Shown piece by piece: positions 45,036 through 57,725 of a stretch of 64,000 bases of DNA. The stretch is from Dioscorea cayenensis subsp. rotundata (lineage: Eukaryota > Streptophyta > Magnoliopsida > Dioscoreales > Dioscoreaceae), in assembly GCF_009730915.1 (NCBI RefSeq), contig NC_052486.1, forward strand, positions 14,394,018 through 14,458,017, written 5' to 3'. The notes beneath the pieces are model-generated. The model saw only the letters and a program-made list of their open reading frames with translations, was not told the DNA's origin and searched no databases. The position numbers were made by a program, and so were the translations under genes. The stretch's first letter is position 1. The number at the start of each line of letters is the position of its first letter.

Positions 45036-45369
45036 TTTTGGAACTTGCTTTGATGGATTTTTGTATCCGTTCTGCATTCTGTTAGGTATCCTGCTGATCT
45101 TTCTATCAAAGCTAAAGTTGACGCAATCTTAGATTGGCACCATTCGAATCTAAGGCTAGGAGCAGGTGCTATAATATTTGTCGCATAAAATAATTAATAA
45201 CTAACAATCTGTACATGTATTACTTTTCCTTGTGTGAGGCTTCATGATAAATATTATGCTTTGAAAATTGAATATTCCCGAAATTTTCCTATTTTATGAC
45301 AGGATCTGATGACTTTGAGGGCTTATAAGTTTCTCTATGTTGATTTGCAGCCTCCATCATTGTGAACAG

Positions 45370-45868
45370 TGTAGGAAATGGCAGCAGTTACAATTCCTTT
45401 TTGCTGGCAATAAATCCTTTCCATTGAATTTTCCGTTTCTCTTGCCATTGAATTTATCATTTCCTTTCTGGTTCTTTCTATCTTTGACTGCCGTTTCTTT
45501 CTCCTTGATTGTAGTTGTTTCAGTTTTTCTTAGGTGAGAAAAGGTGTATAAATATATGAATAGAGAGAAGGGAAGAGGGGACTGACTCTCACTTTTCCTT
45601 CATCAATTCTCCGATTCTCTTCTTTTCTCTGGGCTGTTGCTTGAATGATCTCCAATTTTCCTGCAGCGAGTGCACGCTACCGGAAAAGGATGTGTTAACC
45701 TTGGAGAGTGACCGGAGTTTAGACTTGCACCAAGGGTCTACCGAAATCGTTCTTAAGGCAGTGATTAACCACGGCACATCCATTTGTTACTGGGCATTTT
45801 ATTTATCTATTGCAATTTGTTTTCATTTCCTATTTTTGAAGTCTCAAATCTCTAGTTCTTTGCCAACA
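45370..45868 (+). repeat. 5' LTR of Copia-II
   Basis: The LTR is 499 bp, TG...CA. A TATA-like stretch (gtgtataaatatatgaat, 45544-45561) precedes the presumed transcript start. The same sequence repeats at 50504-51006. Confidence 0.92.
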
Positions 45869-45894
45869 CTTTAAGAACGATTCCTTTGTTTTCC

Positions 45895-46894
45895 ATGGCT
45901 ATTTCAGTAAACAAGACCCTACCTGATTTGTCGAAGCTGGAACCATTAGATGGAACTAACTATAAGCGTTGGTCCCAAAAATTGTTGATTTTCTTTGAAC
46001 AGCTTGAGATTGATTATGTATTGTTTTCTGATTCCCTTTTCATTGAAACTGATACCAATGGAACCTCCTCAGACCCCCTTGCTACACCAATCACTACTCC
46101 TCCTATTGTTCAAACTAAGCAAGTGGATGAGGAATCAAAGAAAAAATATGAAAAAGACAACAAGACTGTTAGAGGACACCTACTAAACCACATGTCTAAC
46201 CCTCTTTTTGATCTGTTTGTCACTCAAAAATCTGCCAAAGAGATTTGGAACCTGTTGGAAAAGAAATATGGTGCTGATGATGCAGGAAAAAGGAAGTACG
46301 TTGTGGGTAAATGGCTGCAATTTCAAATGATCGATGACAAACCAATTATGGAGCAAGTGCACATATATGAGAACTTGGCTGCAGATGTCCTCAATGAAGG
46401 GATGAAGATGTGTGAAATCCTGCAAGCAAATGTCCTTCTCGAAAAATTTCCACCTTCCTGGAGTGATTATAGGAACCAGCTCAAACATAAGAAAAAGGAT
46501 CTTACATTGCAAGAACTTATTAGCCATATGAGGACTGAAGAAGCTAATCGCCTCAAAGATAAGCAAATCTCTTCTCTTGTTAATATTCCTAAAGCTAATC
46601 TTGTTGTTGCTAATGAATATTCAGCTAAAGAAACATTCAAGCATGGTCCTAAGAAAGGTCATTATCAAGGGAATCGCAAAAATGCGAGAACCCGGATCAA
46701 CAAAGGTGGGAACAAGATTGAAAAAGAAAAAGACAAAGTTGCAGTGCTATGTATGTGGAAAAACTGGTCACAAAGCTTACCAATGTTACCAACGTCATGG
46801 GCAACAAAAGACTAATGAAAAACCTGATGGTAAAGCTGCAAATCAAGCAAACCTTATTGAATCGGATGAAATCATTGCTGCGATGAATTGTTGA
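45895..46894 (+). pseudogene. Copia-II gag with one frameshift
   Basis: From the ATG at 45895 the frame runs to 46815 and shows the Copia Gag pattern (LPDLSKLEPLDGTNYKRWSQ, then KEIWNLLEKKYGADDAGKRK and LLEKFPPSWSDYRNQLKHKK). Near 46700-46730 the frame changes by one base; the other frame (to 46894) has an intact zinc knuckle CYVCGKTGHKAYQC. Gag binds and packages element RNA. The single frameshift could be real decay or a sequencing slip in an A-rich run. Confidence 0.85.
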
Positions 46895-46904
46895 AGCAAA
46901 TCGG

Positions 46905-48326
46905 TTGAAAAACAAGGCTGATTGGGTGCTGACACCTGGGAGCCTCTAGACATTTCGCTTCAGCGAGGGATCCGTTTCTATGACTTTGAAGAGGCTCAGG
47001 ATGGAGAATGTGTCTACATGGGCAACCAAAGTGTTGCTTTGAGTCCTCGATGAAAGGAAAGATTCATCTTAAACTCACTACGGGAAAACATTATCTTTAA
47101 ACAATGTGCTTTTATGTTCCTTCTCTGCGTAGAAATTTAGTGTCGGTGCTTTTATTGAACAAGGTGGCTCGAAAATTGTGTTGGAAGCTGACAGAGTAGT
47201 TTTGACAAAAAATGGAGAATTCGTGGGGAAGGGATATCTGAATGAGGGTCTCTTTGTATTGAACATTGCTAATGGTAATTCTTCCTCTTCTGCTTATATT
47301 GTTGAATCTGTTAATTTATGGCATGGTAGACTTGGGCATGTGAACATAGCTTCTATTAAAAGACTTAAAAATCTAAACTTGATTCCTGCTGTGAATGTGA
47401 ATGAGTTTTCAAAATGCTCTGTTTGTGTAGAAGCTAAATTTGCCAAGAAACCTTTTAAATCTGTTGAAAATAGGAATTCTAAATTATTAGAATTGATCCA
47501 TACAGATTTGGCTGATTTCAAGAACACAATTAGCAAGGGAGGTAAAAAATATTATGTGACTTTTATAGATGACTTTTCTAGATATACCAAAGTTTATCTC
47601 CTAAGGTCAAAGGATGAGGCTGGTGAGATGTTCTTGAAATATAAAACAGAAGTGGAAAATCAATTGGATAGGAAAATAAAAAGAGTTAGATCCGATAGAG
47701 GAGGGGAATATAATACTGATTACCTTAAGGAATTCTGTGAAAAGAATGGGATTATACATGAACTTACTGCCCCCTATACACCCCAACAAAATGGCATAGC
47801 TGAGAGGAAAAAAATAGAACTCTTAAAAAATATGTTGAATGCTATGCTTATAAGTTCGAGTCTAGCGGATAATATGTGGGGAGGCAGTTCTTTTCGACTT
47901 GTTATATTCTTATGTGGGTTCCTCATAAAAGGTTGGAAAAAACCCCTTATGAATTATGGAAAGGTTTCTCTCCTAATCTAAAATTTCTAAGAGTATGGGG
48001 TGCCTTGCTAAAAGTTAGTTTTCCTTCTCCTAAAAGGACTAATATAGGATCTAAAAACATATGATCTCATGTTTATTGGCTATGCTCAAAAATTACTGCT
48101 TATAGATTTATGTCCTTAAAAGATGCTCCATTTCCCGAATCTCAGTGATGCGAAATTTTTTGAAAGTGAGTTTCCTTTGAAGAAATCCAATACTAACATT
48201 GATTACGTGTCTTTGAATGATACTAGTATGCCTCTGTCTTTGCCTAGTTCTTCCTTTGATAATGAGTATGTTGATAATCTTAGATGTAGTAAAAAGGCAA
48301 AAGAACCGAAAAAGTTTTTGAGCTGA
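46905..48326 (+). pseudogene. Copia-II protease remnant and integrase
   Basis: The protease region near 46915-46960 is damaged: the expected DSGAS site reads LTPGSL followed by a stop. The integrase lies mostly in the open frame 47178-47981, with the zinc-binding phrase LWHGRLGHVN ... CSVCVEAKFAKKPFKS, the core LIHTDLADFKN ... YVTFIDDFSRYTKVY, and SDRGGEYNTDYLKEFCEKNG with APYTPQQNGIAERK. It loses its frame after about 47900; the rest to 48326 is in pieces. In the family it joins element DNA to the genome. Confidence 0.85.
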
Positions 48327-48342
48327 TTTTATTACTTCATTC

Positions 48343-49944
48343 TTGATTGAAAATTCTGATAAAATAAATGAACATGTGGTGACTGCTTTGTTGATTGAAG
48401 AAGACCCAAAAACTTATGAAGAAGCAATAACATCTTTAGATAGTAGCTCTTGGAAAGATGCTATAAAAAGTGAACTAGATTCCATTGTGTTGAATCATAC
48501 ATGGGACTTAGTAAACTTACCTAAAGGATCTAAACCTATCAAAAGCAAATGGATCTTCAGAAAGAAAATGAGGCCTGATGGTACTATTGATAAGTTCAAA
48601 GCTAGGCTTGTGGTAGTAGGATATACCCAAAGGAAAGACATTGACTATTTTGATACTTATTCTCCTGTGACTAAAATTGCTACCATTAGATCTTTAGTTG
48701 CCTTGGCTGCAATTTATAATTTAGTTGTGCATCAAATGGATGTCAAAACAGCCTTTTTAAATGGAGATTTAGAGGAGGAAATATACATGGAGCAACCAGA
48801 GGGTTTTGTGTTTAAAGGTCAAGAGGATAAAGTGTGTAAACTTAGAAAATCCTTGTATGGTCTTAAACAAGCTCCAAAACAATGGTATCAGAAATTTGAT
48901 CACATTTTGGTTACCAATGGATTTGTTGTCAATGCCTCTGATTCATGTCTTTATTCAAAAATGTTTGGATTAGATTGTGTGATTATATGTTTGTATGTGG
49001 ATGACATGTTAATCTTTGGTTCTAATTTCAATGTTGTCAGTGAGACTAAGAAGTTCTTGTCTTCTCAGTTTGATATGAAAGATTTAGGAGAAGTTGATGT
49101 GATCTTAGGGGTTAAACTAATGAAAACAGAACATGGTTTTTCAATGTGTCAATCTCATTATATAGAGAAAATGTTGAAAAGATTCAGCTGTTTTGAAGTG
49201 TTACCTGTAAGAACTCCCTATGATCCCAGTATACACCTAAAAAAGAATAAAGGTGTTAGTGTTTCTCAATCTGAATATGCTAAAATCATAGGTTGTGTGA
49301 TGTTCCTCATGAACTATACACGTCCTGACATAGCCTATGCAGTTAGTAGATTGAGTCGTTACACTCACAATCCTAGTATTGAACATTGGAATGCACTTTA
49401 TCGATTGCTTAAATATTTGAAAGGAACCTTGGATTGGGGTTTACATTTTAATAAATTTCCCGCTGTTTTGGAGGGATTTTGTGATGCGAACTGGGTAACT
49501 GATAATGATCAAGTAAGTTCAACTAGTGGTTATGTTTTCACCTTAGGTGGAGGAGCTATTTCTTGGAAATCTGCTAAACAGACATGTATTGCTCGTTCCA
49601 CCATGGAATCTGAATTCATCGCCCTTGAGTTAGCAGGTCAAGAGGCAGAATGGTTGAAGAACCTATTGGCAGATGTGCCATTGTGGGGAAAATCAAATGT
49701 TCCAATCTTCCTTCATTGTGATTCTCAGGCAGCTATTGCAATTGCCAAGAACAGTGTGTATAATGGTAAGAGAAGACATATTCGCATCAGACATAGTGCG
49801 GTTAAACAAATGCTGAGGACAGGTATAATTTCATTGGATTATGTAAAATCTGAAAGAAATCTGGCTGACCCTCTTACAAAAGGTCTAACCAGGAAATTGG
49901 TTTTGGATTCCTCTAGAGGGATGGGTCTTAAGCCTTGTGTTTAA
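48343..49944 (+). CDS. Copia-II reverse transcriptase-RNase H segment, open
   Basis: An uninterrupted frame of about 530 codons covers the complete reverse transcriptase and RNase H. It shows [69 protein letters not shown], the catalytic [30 protein letters not shown], and the RNase H part with [24 protein letters not shown] text and [16 protein letters not shown]. It is part of a polyprotein, so it has no start of its own; the boundary at 48343 only marks the open stretch after an upstream stop. The preserved frame supports a recent insertion. Confidence 0.9.
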   Translation: MIENSDKINEHVVTALLIEEDPKTYEEAITSLDSSSWKDAIKSELDSIVLNHTWDLVNLPKGSKPIKSKWIFRKKMRPDGTIDKFKARLVVVGYTQRKDIDYFDTYSPVTKIATIRSLVALAAIYNLVVHQMDVKTAFLNGDLEEEIYMEQPEGFVFKGQEDKVCKLRKSLYGLKQAPKQWYQKFDHILVTNGFVVNASDSCLYSKMFGLDCVIICLYVDDMLIFGSNFNVVSETKKFLSSQFDMKDLGEVDVILGVKLMKTEHGFSMCQSHYIEKMLKRFSCFEVLPVRTPYDPSIHLKKNKGVSVSQSEYAKIIGCVMFLMNYTRPDIAYAVSRLSRYTHNPSIEHWNALYRLLKYLKGTLDWGLHFNKFPAVLEGFCDANWVTDNDQVSSTSGYVFTLGGGAISWKSAKQTCIARSTMESEFIALELAGQEAEWLKNLLADVPLWGKSNVPIFLHCDSQAAIAIAKNSVYNGKRRHIRIRHSAVKQMLRTGIISLDYVKSERNLADPLTKGLTRKLVLDSSRGMGLKPCV

Positions 49945-50503
49945 TGGGAAATGTGGTGGATACCTTCTTTTGAGGTCAAACGAAACCACATTGATCCCTA
50001 ATATTATGAGCCATTGGCTCTTATGTGAAACCATAGCCCTTTTGGTGGGTGGTCCAGTAGACATGGACTTGATGGTTTGACCTGGTAATGCCTAGATTAA
50101 GCACACGTTGCTATTAATGGATCCATAGCCTTCTATGGTGGTGCTATAGAGAAGCACTTGATGGATTCATCTATGTGGGTATGGAGTCTCAGCCACATCA
50201 TATGGAAGACAAGGGATTGTCTTTTCTAGAGCATTCATCAGCCCTCTCAAAAGTACGTACATGGTCTTGTTACGAGTGCTAAAATGTCTATCATGCGGGA
50301 TCATTTAAGCATAAAGGTTTATTGTGTGTTGTGGGGGTCTCAAACAAAAATCCATCAAGTTCAAGAGTTCTTCACTTCATGGATTTATTTGTTGCCTCAC
50401 TTCACTATGTGTCAATTCAATCGGAAGAAATTGATGCTTAAGCAATTGACCTTGTCACTTTGCCTGGATCTTTTTGTTTCTTTGCATGCCATTTGTGGGG
50501 GAT
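49945..50503 (+). other. Copia-II 3' untranslated region and polypurine tract
   Basis: Between the RNase H stop and the 3' LTR no coding sequence is seen. The purine-rich tract gtgggggat (50495-50503) touches the LTR start. Confidence 0.7.
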
Positions 50504-51006
50504 TGTAGGAAATGGCAGCAGTTACAATTCCTTTTTGCTGGCAATAAATCCTTTCCATTGAATTTTCCGTTTCTCTTGCCATTGAATTTATCATTTCCTT
50601 TTCCGGTTCTTTTCTATCTTTTGGTACCCGCTGCTTTTCTCCTTGATTGTAGTTGTTTCAGTTTTTCTTAGGTGAGAAAAGGTGTATAAATATATGAATA
50701 GAGAGAAGGGAAGAGGGGACTGACTCTCACTTTTCCTTCATCAATTCTCCGATTCTCTTCTTTTCTCTGGGCTGTTGCTTGAATGATCTCCAATTTTCCT
50801 GCAGCGAGTGCACGCTACCGGAAAAGGATGTGTTAACCTTGGAGAGCGACCGGAGTTTAGACTTGCACCAAGGGTCTACCGAAATCGTTCTTAAGGCAGT
50901 GATTAACCACGGCACATCCATTTGTTACTGGGCATTTTATTTGTCTATTGCAATTTGTTTTCATTTCCTATTTTTGAAGTCTCAAATCTCTAGTTCTTTG
51001 CCAACA
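50504..51006 (+). repeat. 3' LTR of Copia-II
   Basis: The LTR is 503 bp and nearly identical to the 5' copy. The open frame that runs from it into the GST exon (50779-51264) is a reading-frame coincidence across the insertion border. Confidence 0.92.
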
Positions 51007-51724
51007 AACAGCATTAAAGGACCAGCACTTGGCCTTCCATTGAATCCAAAAGCCGCAAAGGAAGCTGAGAAAATTCTGGGCTCATCTCTTGCAAAAATTG
51101 AGACAATTTGGCTCAAAGGAAATGCAAAATTTTTGCTAGGGAGTTCTCGGCCATCTATTGCAGATCTCAGTCTTGTTTGTGAGATAATGCAACTAGACGT
51201 TAGTTTACTTAACACAATAACTTCAAGCATTCACTTATTATTTAGACCTTATGAGATAATTTGATTTGCATTCCGTAATGCCACACTTAAAAAGCAGTTT
51301 TGGATTGCGTTTTAGTTGTACATTGCTTATGAAATTTATTACTTCTTTTATCAATATAATCAACCAGACTAGTCCAACCTCTAGATGTTAGATGACTTTT
51401 TATCCTGCTTCACTTTCCATAAGCTATCATGTCCTTGATCAAATCAAGTTGATCTTATCCAAGCTATTTTTCTGTGCCAGTGTTACATTTTTAGAGTTGC
51501 ATACATCTTTCTGTGATGCCTGTCAAAATTTTGATAAAGGCTTTTATTCTGTTTGATAAATTTGTTTTGTTTTCCTCCAATTTTTGACCCAGATTTTGGA
51601 TGAGAAAGATCATGAGAGAATATTAGACCGCCATGGAAGAATTCTGGAATGAGTTGGAAATGTGAAAGCTGCAACAAGTCCTCATTTTGAAGAAATACAT
51701 GCAGTCCTTAAAGATCATCAGTGA

Positions 51725-52207
51725 GTGATAAGATTATGACATCCTTCACAGAAGGCAAACTTCCATCAAAGCTTTAACATTTTCTGTCAAATTAATTTCT
51801 TGCAATGTACTATTGATAATGGTATGATACTGTTGTATCAAACAAAGACAAAAGAAGATGTTTAGATTCTTAAAGATAAATGGCACCAACAAGCACTCAA
51901 TGGAGCATTTCAAAAGATACTTAGGTCCAAAACAGGGGAAGATGTTCAAATTTTTTAATATCACTACTAGGAGTAGCCATAGGTGCATCAGTTCACAATA
52001 AGTCTCTACTAAAACAGATTTTAATTCATGTATAGATGGCTTTGAAAAAACAAACAAGTTCCAAATAAAAAAGATTTTCTTAAATATGTTCACATCTAGA
52101 GTACTATTATCTCCCACAACGGTTGAGATTAATGACTTATCCACATTATTAAAAAAACTGATTTTATTGTTTACTATGGATTATCAAATGGTATAAAATA
52201 AATATGT

Positions 52208-52242
<35 letters not shown>

Positions 52243-52672
52243 CACTTTCATATATAGCTATTTATGAAACAAGTATATATTTTAAAAATATTTTTTTATC
52301 TATATACCTATTTTATTTATAAACTTTAAAAATACTAAAAAAAAAAAATCCAATATTCAAAGGTGATAATTCTTTCCCTTACAAAGAGAGATAAGCTCCC
52401 TTTACCATAATGGTTGAAATGAGTAATTCGTACTTCTTAAAAGAATAAAAAATAAATAATTAGCTCAAAGTAATTTAGTGAGGAGAATAAAAAATCTCAG
52501 TTTTGTGTTATTTTTTTCTAAGGTGGACAGTACATCAACAATGGTAAAGATATTGTGTAATTTTGAATTTTTTAGGGGGTATATCTGTAAAATAAATTCC
52601 TACATAATAAAACAGAACTAGTGGTTCTGTAGCAGACTGGAAAGAGAGAGAGAGTGTGTGTGTGTGTGTGTG
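51725..52672. other. AT-rich intergenic DNA and GST-3 leader
   Basis: The region between GST-2 and GST-3 shows no gene. It has an (AT)n run (52208-52240) and, directly before the GST-3 ATG, a (GA)n(GT)n tract (52641-52671) that forms the 5' leader and differs from the leaders of the other GST copies. Confidence 0.55.
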
Positions 52673-55462
52673 ATGAAGCTGAAGGTGTACACCGATCGGA
52701 TGTCGCAGCCATCGCGTGCGATCATAATATTTTGCAAGTAATTATTGAAAATTTTCGAATTCGTCATCTGGCTTTTATGTTTAGTTTGTTATTTTAGTGA
52801 TTTTTGTTCATAATTTTCAAGGAATTTGCCTTACTAGTGTGATTTTGTTGAGCTGAGTTAGGGTCTGTTGATTTGGATTTTAGGATGAACCGGATTGATT
52901 TCGAGGAGGTGAGGATTGATCTTAGCAAGGCCCAGCAACGAAGTCCTGAATTCCAAAGGTCTTTGATTGTTAAATTCCTTTCTTTTTCTTTTGTTTGAAT
53001 TCTTTGTTGAGGTTTTTAATCTCTTGAGATGTTTGTAGAAAAGCGTGAAAGTTGTTTCGAAACGTATTGAAATTTGTGGAATTGGATCCTCTCATCTTGC
53101 TTATCCAAAGATCAAATTTTGTCTTGTTTTCAGGGGAAATATTGTTTGTTGATTGTGCTGTGCTTTTTGCAGAAATAAATCCGATGAGACAAGTTCCGGC
53201 TATTGTTGATGGAAGGTTTAAGCTGTTTGAGAGGTAATTCCAAGTTTTCTTTTGATTTTTGTTGCCTTCTGTTTTGTTCATCTAATTGAAAGTTAAAGCT
53301 TTCAAAACAATTCATTTATGATTTCACTATTGTCATTAAGAAGAAATTGGGTATTGTGATCATTCCTTGATGTTTCATTCTTATTTTGTTGATAGTTTTA
53401 AATCAATACACACTGGTTGACTTCTGTAGAAGATTTTTTTTTTTTTTTTATTTCTGCTGTGTTAGTTGTGATGCTGACTTTATTATTCCTTGTATTCCAT
53501 TGTTTATGAACAGTCATGCAATTCTGAGGTACCTGGTTTGTACATTCCCAGGAGTTCCGGACCACTGGTAATTTTGCATTTGTTGTCTTAATTGGTTCTT
53601 TTTTCGTCTTTGTTTAAAAGATTATTATAATAATTATGATTGCAAGCTTGCAAACTATGAAGCTTGACATTGCTACATAAATTGATTTTAATGGCATTCG
53701 TGGCAAGAACTAGAATATGATCTTGCATGAATCTGGATGTCTTGTAGATTTAGCTATGGAAATAGTCCCTCTTGCAGTTTTAGATGTGGAAATAGTCCCT
53801 CTCTTTACGAATTTTTAGGATCAAATTAATAATGTTTTAATGATTCATGTGGTCATCAATGTCTCCTACCATGGCCTCTTGTATAAAATTGTGATTGGTT
53901 AATGTGCTGAAATAAGCAAGGGAAGAAATCTGAGTGATGCCTTTCTGTTTACTGCTGAATTGGAGAACCAAGCCAGAGTGACATGTTTTCAACCATTCTT
54001 GTTGGCTGATTTTTTATCAAGGGTGGTTTTTGGCCCCACCAGTATAATACATTCTTTTTTTTATCGTTCTTCGCCTTTTGGAGTTTATGAGCTTATTTAA
54101 TGGATATCTGTAACCTTGTTGTTAGGTATCCTGCCGATGTTTCTAACAGAGCCAGAATTGAGGCAATCTTGGATTGGCATCATTCAAACCTACGGCGTGG
54201 TTCAGGTACTAGAATATTTCAGTAATATCTAATTAACAACCTATACATCGTGGACAAACATAAAAGCAGTTAAGTAGCCATTCAATCCTCTCTCGAAGTA
54301 TAATTTAGACCTCAAGAACTCAGTTTCTGTTTTCGAGCATTCAACTTTTACTGCTGAAATGTAGAAAACCTATGAAACCTTCATATACTTTTGATCACAA
54401 ATATCAGTTAGCTGGTATATTTTCTAAACAAATCATCATTATGTGCTCCATGTTGAATACCGTTGTATGTATTAAGCACCCATATCCATATGCTATTTGA
54501 CAATGGATTTGTAACATTAGCAAAGTTTTTGTGCTATTATGATGTCTTTTTTTTTCTATGAATCATGCTTTATATATGATTTCAATGCACAGATACTCAA
54601 TGAGTGGCTTGAAATTATATGTTGTATTAGGCTCCATGGTGGCAGTTTTTATATTTATTGTTAATATAAATTCATGCTCCTCCAATTATTTAAAAAAAAA
54701 ATCCCATTTAAAGGTGGGTAAGGTCATCTTAGAGGGCTTATAAGATTCACTGTCTTCCTATGCAGCCTCCCTTGTTTTTAACAGTGTATTGGCACCAAAA
54801 TTTGGTCTTCCATTAAATCTGGAAGCAGCAAAGGAAGCAGAGAAAATTCTGGACTCATCTATCTCAAAAATCGAAGGCATTTGGCTTAAAGGGAAACTTC
54901 GAAGTTCTTGTTGGGAAATTTTTCAACCCTCTATTGCAGACCCTCAGCCCTCGCTTTGTGAGATAATGCAATTGGAGGTTAGTTTATCAAGCATTCACTT
55001 ATTGTTAAAACATCCCTGAGATTATTCAGCATGAGTTCCTTGTTGCTACTATGCGATTACTAAAATTACTTTTATCCATCACCGCATCATTTGAGCCTTG
55101 TTATTCTTTTTCTTTGTTTGATGTTACAATATTTTGAGAATCAATATCAAACTTCAAATTTACATTCAATATAATTTTTAAAAAAAATTGATGAGTGTTG
55201 TCACACTGGGGTTATTAATTAAATTATTTATTTTTCATTCTTCGTGCAGCTTTTGGACAAAAAGGATCGGGAGAGAATATTAAATCCACATAAAAAGATC
55301 CTACAATGGATCGAAAATGTTAAAGTTGCAACGAATCCTCATTTTGAAGAAGTACATGCAGTATTGTACAAAGTCAGAGCGAAATTACACAGTAATCCAT
55401 CATCAATTAGTGGTGAGTCTATAAAGTCTGGCCCAAAAGTTAAACTGTCACCAAAGCTTTGA
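52673..55462 (+). CDS. GST-3: theta-class glutathione transferase, near-complete, frame problems
   Basis: Seven exons: 52673-52737, 52884-52958, 53173-53233, 53514-53567, 54126-54205, 54766-54977, 55250-55462, all with GT-AG borders. Exon 1 reads MKLKVYTDRMSQPSRAIIIF, the theta-class start with the active serine; exon 3 gives VPAIVDGRFKLFE; exon 4 SHAILRYLVCTFPGVPDHW; exon 7 ends SPKL, a C-terminal tripeptide PKL of the peroxisome-targeting type. The family uses glutathione to reduce hydroperoxides or conjugate electrophiles. Oddities: exon 2 ends with one A more than GST-2 (caaag instead of caag), which shifts the frame into exon 3, and part of exon 6 (about 54890-54955) reads out of frame relative to GST-2 with apparent extra single bases. 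It may be a young pseudogene or a functional gene with sequence errors. Confidence 0.75.
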
Positions 55463-56736
55463 TAATTTCCAATGAATCATGTTCCTAAAATGTAATACCA
55501 ATAACAATATGTTTCTAATGTATCGACGGTGTCAATGTTGCATGACCGAACCCTTTTTGCATAAAAAATGAATGATTTATAATATTTAGTTCATGAATTT
55601 CTACGTCTCATGTTATTCAGTAATAAAGTTTGACATATAAACTATAAAGCTTGTTAGCTACCATCAAGCTAACTTGTTTGATAATGTATGCTTCTAATGA
55701 CATGCTTCCATTGATGAAACTCTGTTTATTATCATTTAGTTTTGCATTATCTGTCCTCTGTTAATGGGAATGCGCTTAGTTTCAATTACTTTGCAGCAAA
55801 TGATTCAAATTTATATTATGGTTACCAGTGGAGAGTCTCTGAACTCTAAAGCATTTAGTTGTCCTTTTAGTAGTTATAATTATATTAACAGAGAAAATGA
55901 CATTAGAGTAACTAATATTCTGCGTTAGTAAGTTAATTTATGTTTGGTTGGAATTAAGAAGTACCAAAATCTTGTTGATTGGTTTGTTTATAGAATGCCT
56001 GTTTAAAAATAAATTAATTCAGGTCAAGGGGCATACTAAACTAAGTTTTAACTCAAAATTCATTGGTTTGTAAATATAAGTATGACAACTCTGGGTTTAT
56101 TTATGTGGTTGGTTTGCACTAACTGATGATTAAGTATCCTATATATGTAGGGTCAAATAATAGGAATAAGGTGGTTACAATGTCTAAAGATGGTATTCTT
56201 TCCCTTAAAAAAGAACAAAGACAGCCAATATCTCACATGATACCATACCCCCTATTAAAGGATAAGTTATTAAATCAATAGTTATCAGGTATAATAGAAG
56301 TTCCTTTTTTAGAAAATCATATCTTTGTTCATGTGAGCACTGTCCCACATGCATCTACAATGTCCAAAAACACACAGAAGTGTTTGCTGATCTTGCAACT
56401 CTGAGATAATATTGATAAAAGGTACATTATTAGTATCCAAATTCAGTGGAAAATGGACAGAGTGCATGAACCAGACAGAGTACACAAACAACATTTATAT
56501 CTTTCTGTCCATATATTTCTTTTTTTTTAGTCAGATTAATGCACATGTACATGCAATTCTGCTTGTTATTATACTGTATCATAATTACCTATTGCGCATT
56601 CATCCCCTTCCTGAAAGCATTGTCTTTATTCTTCTCTTTATCTCTTTCCTGGAAAATAAAAACATATACAGAATAAGAAAAACATAAAAACCATGCTGAT
56701 AAATGTATAGATGATGATGTTTATTTTTTATTAATT
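55463..56736. other. Intergenic DNA, no gene seen
   Basis: This AT-rich region lies between the convergent ends of GST-3 and the proline dehydrogenase. No ORF with a recognisable domain, no repeat end and no RNA gene was found. Confidence 0.55.
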
Positions 56737-57722
56737 TCATTTTGAATTGTACCACCTCATGAGTTGCCTGTCCAAAGTGGAAGCAGAGAGGAAACCTCTG
56801 TTCTCCTCAGCCCTGCGGAGAAGGTAAGGGATGACTTGATCCACAGGTCCAAAAGGCAAGTACTTACTAACTTGGAAACCAGCATTACTCAATCCTATTG
56901 ACAGTGCTTCAGCCATTCCTTTCAGCTGTGCAAATTGCAGTTTCTGATCTCCTTTATCAATCCCCAATTCTTCAGCTTTTGCTGCTGCAAATTTTCCTAT
57001 ATACCACTGATAACATTAAGTTAATCGAACTCAGATAGCATGTGTTCTGGTTTTGGTAAAAAGAGATCTTAATTACCTGAGTTAAAATTATGTGTGGCAA
57101 GCACAACAGAACCAGACCCACTGACAACCTTTCCAAGCATGAAGGAGGTGCAGTCATTGTAACATGCATGTGTTTTTTCTATACTGCTGTGAATGGGTGA
57201 AGCTGCACCTAATGATGAAGCAAGTTCTGTTTCTTTTGTTAAGTAAGCACCTCTGACCAACTTGAAACCTATAGAAATTCTCTCCTTCTCAGCAGCCTCC
57301 ACTGCAAGCATCAACCTCTCTTTGGCATCCCTTAAGTAGGCCTGAATTGTACCGTAAACGATAGGCCGGTCATTGTGGTTGAACCTGAGCATTGCTGAGT
57401 ATGTTAAGTAGTCAATAGCTGGTTGCACTGAGGTGTACTCTGCATCAATGAGTAGAGGGACATTGAAGTCACTGCATCTCTGGGAGAGGGTGGTTAGTCT
57501 TTCTTCGGCAAGCCGGAGGTCTTGTTCTTCGGTTTCTGATAAAGGTGGAGGAGAGGAAGGGGTGTGGTAGAGAGGGCTGGAAGGTGAGAGGATTGGAAGA
57601 GAGTGTGACTTCCATGGGAGGTCTGTTGTTTTCTTCTTCTGCTCCCATCTTAGTAAATCACTCACTCTTTCAAGCAATGTTATTGGGCATATTGCTGTAA
57701 TCTTGACACATGCAAAGCTCAC
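56737..57722 (-). pseudogene. ProDH: Proline dehydrogenase, 5'-truncated (two exons)
   Basis: Exons on the minus strand are 57722-57077 and 56996-56737. The first begins after an acceptor (cag) with VSFACVKITAICPITLLERV and contains VPLLIDAEYTSVQPAIDYLT, RPIVYGTIQAYLRDAKERL and GFKLVRGAYLTKETELA, typical of the FAD-binding barrel; the second has FAQLKGMAEALSIGL, VSKYLPFGPVDQVIPYLLRR and RQLMRW, then a stop a few residues later than RQLMR, where usual plant enzymes run on. The enzyme oxidises proline to pyrroline-5-carboxylate in mitochondria. The N-terminal part with the transit peptide should lie on the minus strand beyond 57722, but none is seen up to RLP-B at 59100. It is a fragment or a pseudogene. 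Confidence 0.8.
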
Positions 57723-57725
57723 CTG

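Larger units (their letters stand above)
45365..51011 (+). mobile_element. Copia-II (Ty1) in GST-2 exon 6, TSD aacag
   Basis: The element is 45370-51006 (5637 bp), with LTRs that start TGTAGGAAAT and end TGCCAACA. The duplication aacag occurs at 45365-45369 and 51007-51011. Domain order is Gag, zinc knuckle, integrase, reverse transcriptase, RNase H. LTRs are highly similar (differences mainly near 45465-45500 versus 50600-50640), so the insertion is recent. It lies in the sense direction of the GST. I cannot recognise an initiator-Met primer site after the 5' LTR. Confidence 0.93.
43486..51724 (+). pseudogene. GST-2: theta-class glutathione transferase, split by Copia-II
   Basis: Seven exons can be followed: 43486-43553, 43711-43784, 44027-44087, 44282-44334, 45086-45165, 45351-45369 plus 51012-51198, and 51593-51724. 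Exon 1 gives MVKLKVYADQVSQP with the theta-class N-terminus where serine acts on glutathione; exon 3 gives VPAIVDGRFKLFE; exon 6 gives GPALGLPLNPKAAKEAEKIL and SSRPSIADLSLVCEIM. Defects: a one-base loss in exon 4 shifts the frame, Copia-II splits exon 6, and a TGA (51650-51652) interrupts exon 7 where GST-3 has a tryptophan codon. Intron 2 has a 45-bp LINE insertion and intron 4 a MITE. It is non-functional; identification is firm. Confidence 0.88.

Noticed and set aside
50779..51264. 161-codon protein joining LTR and GST sequence
   Set aside because: It is a chance frame across the Copia-II border; the GST part is exon 6 and reads on into intron 6.
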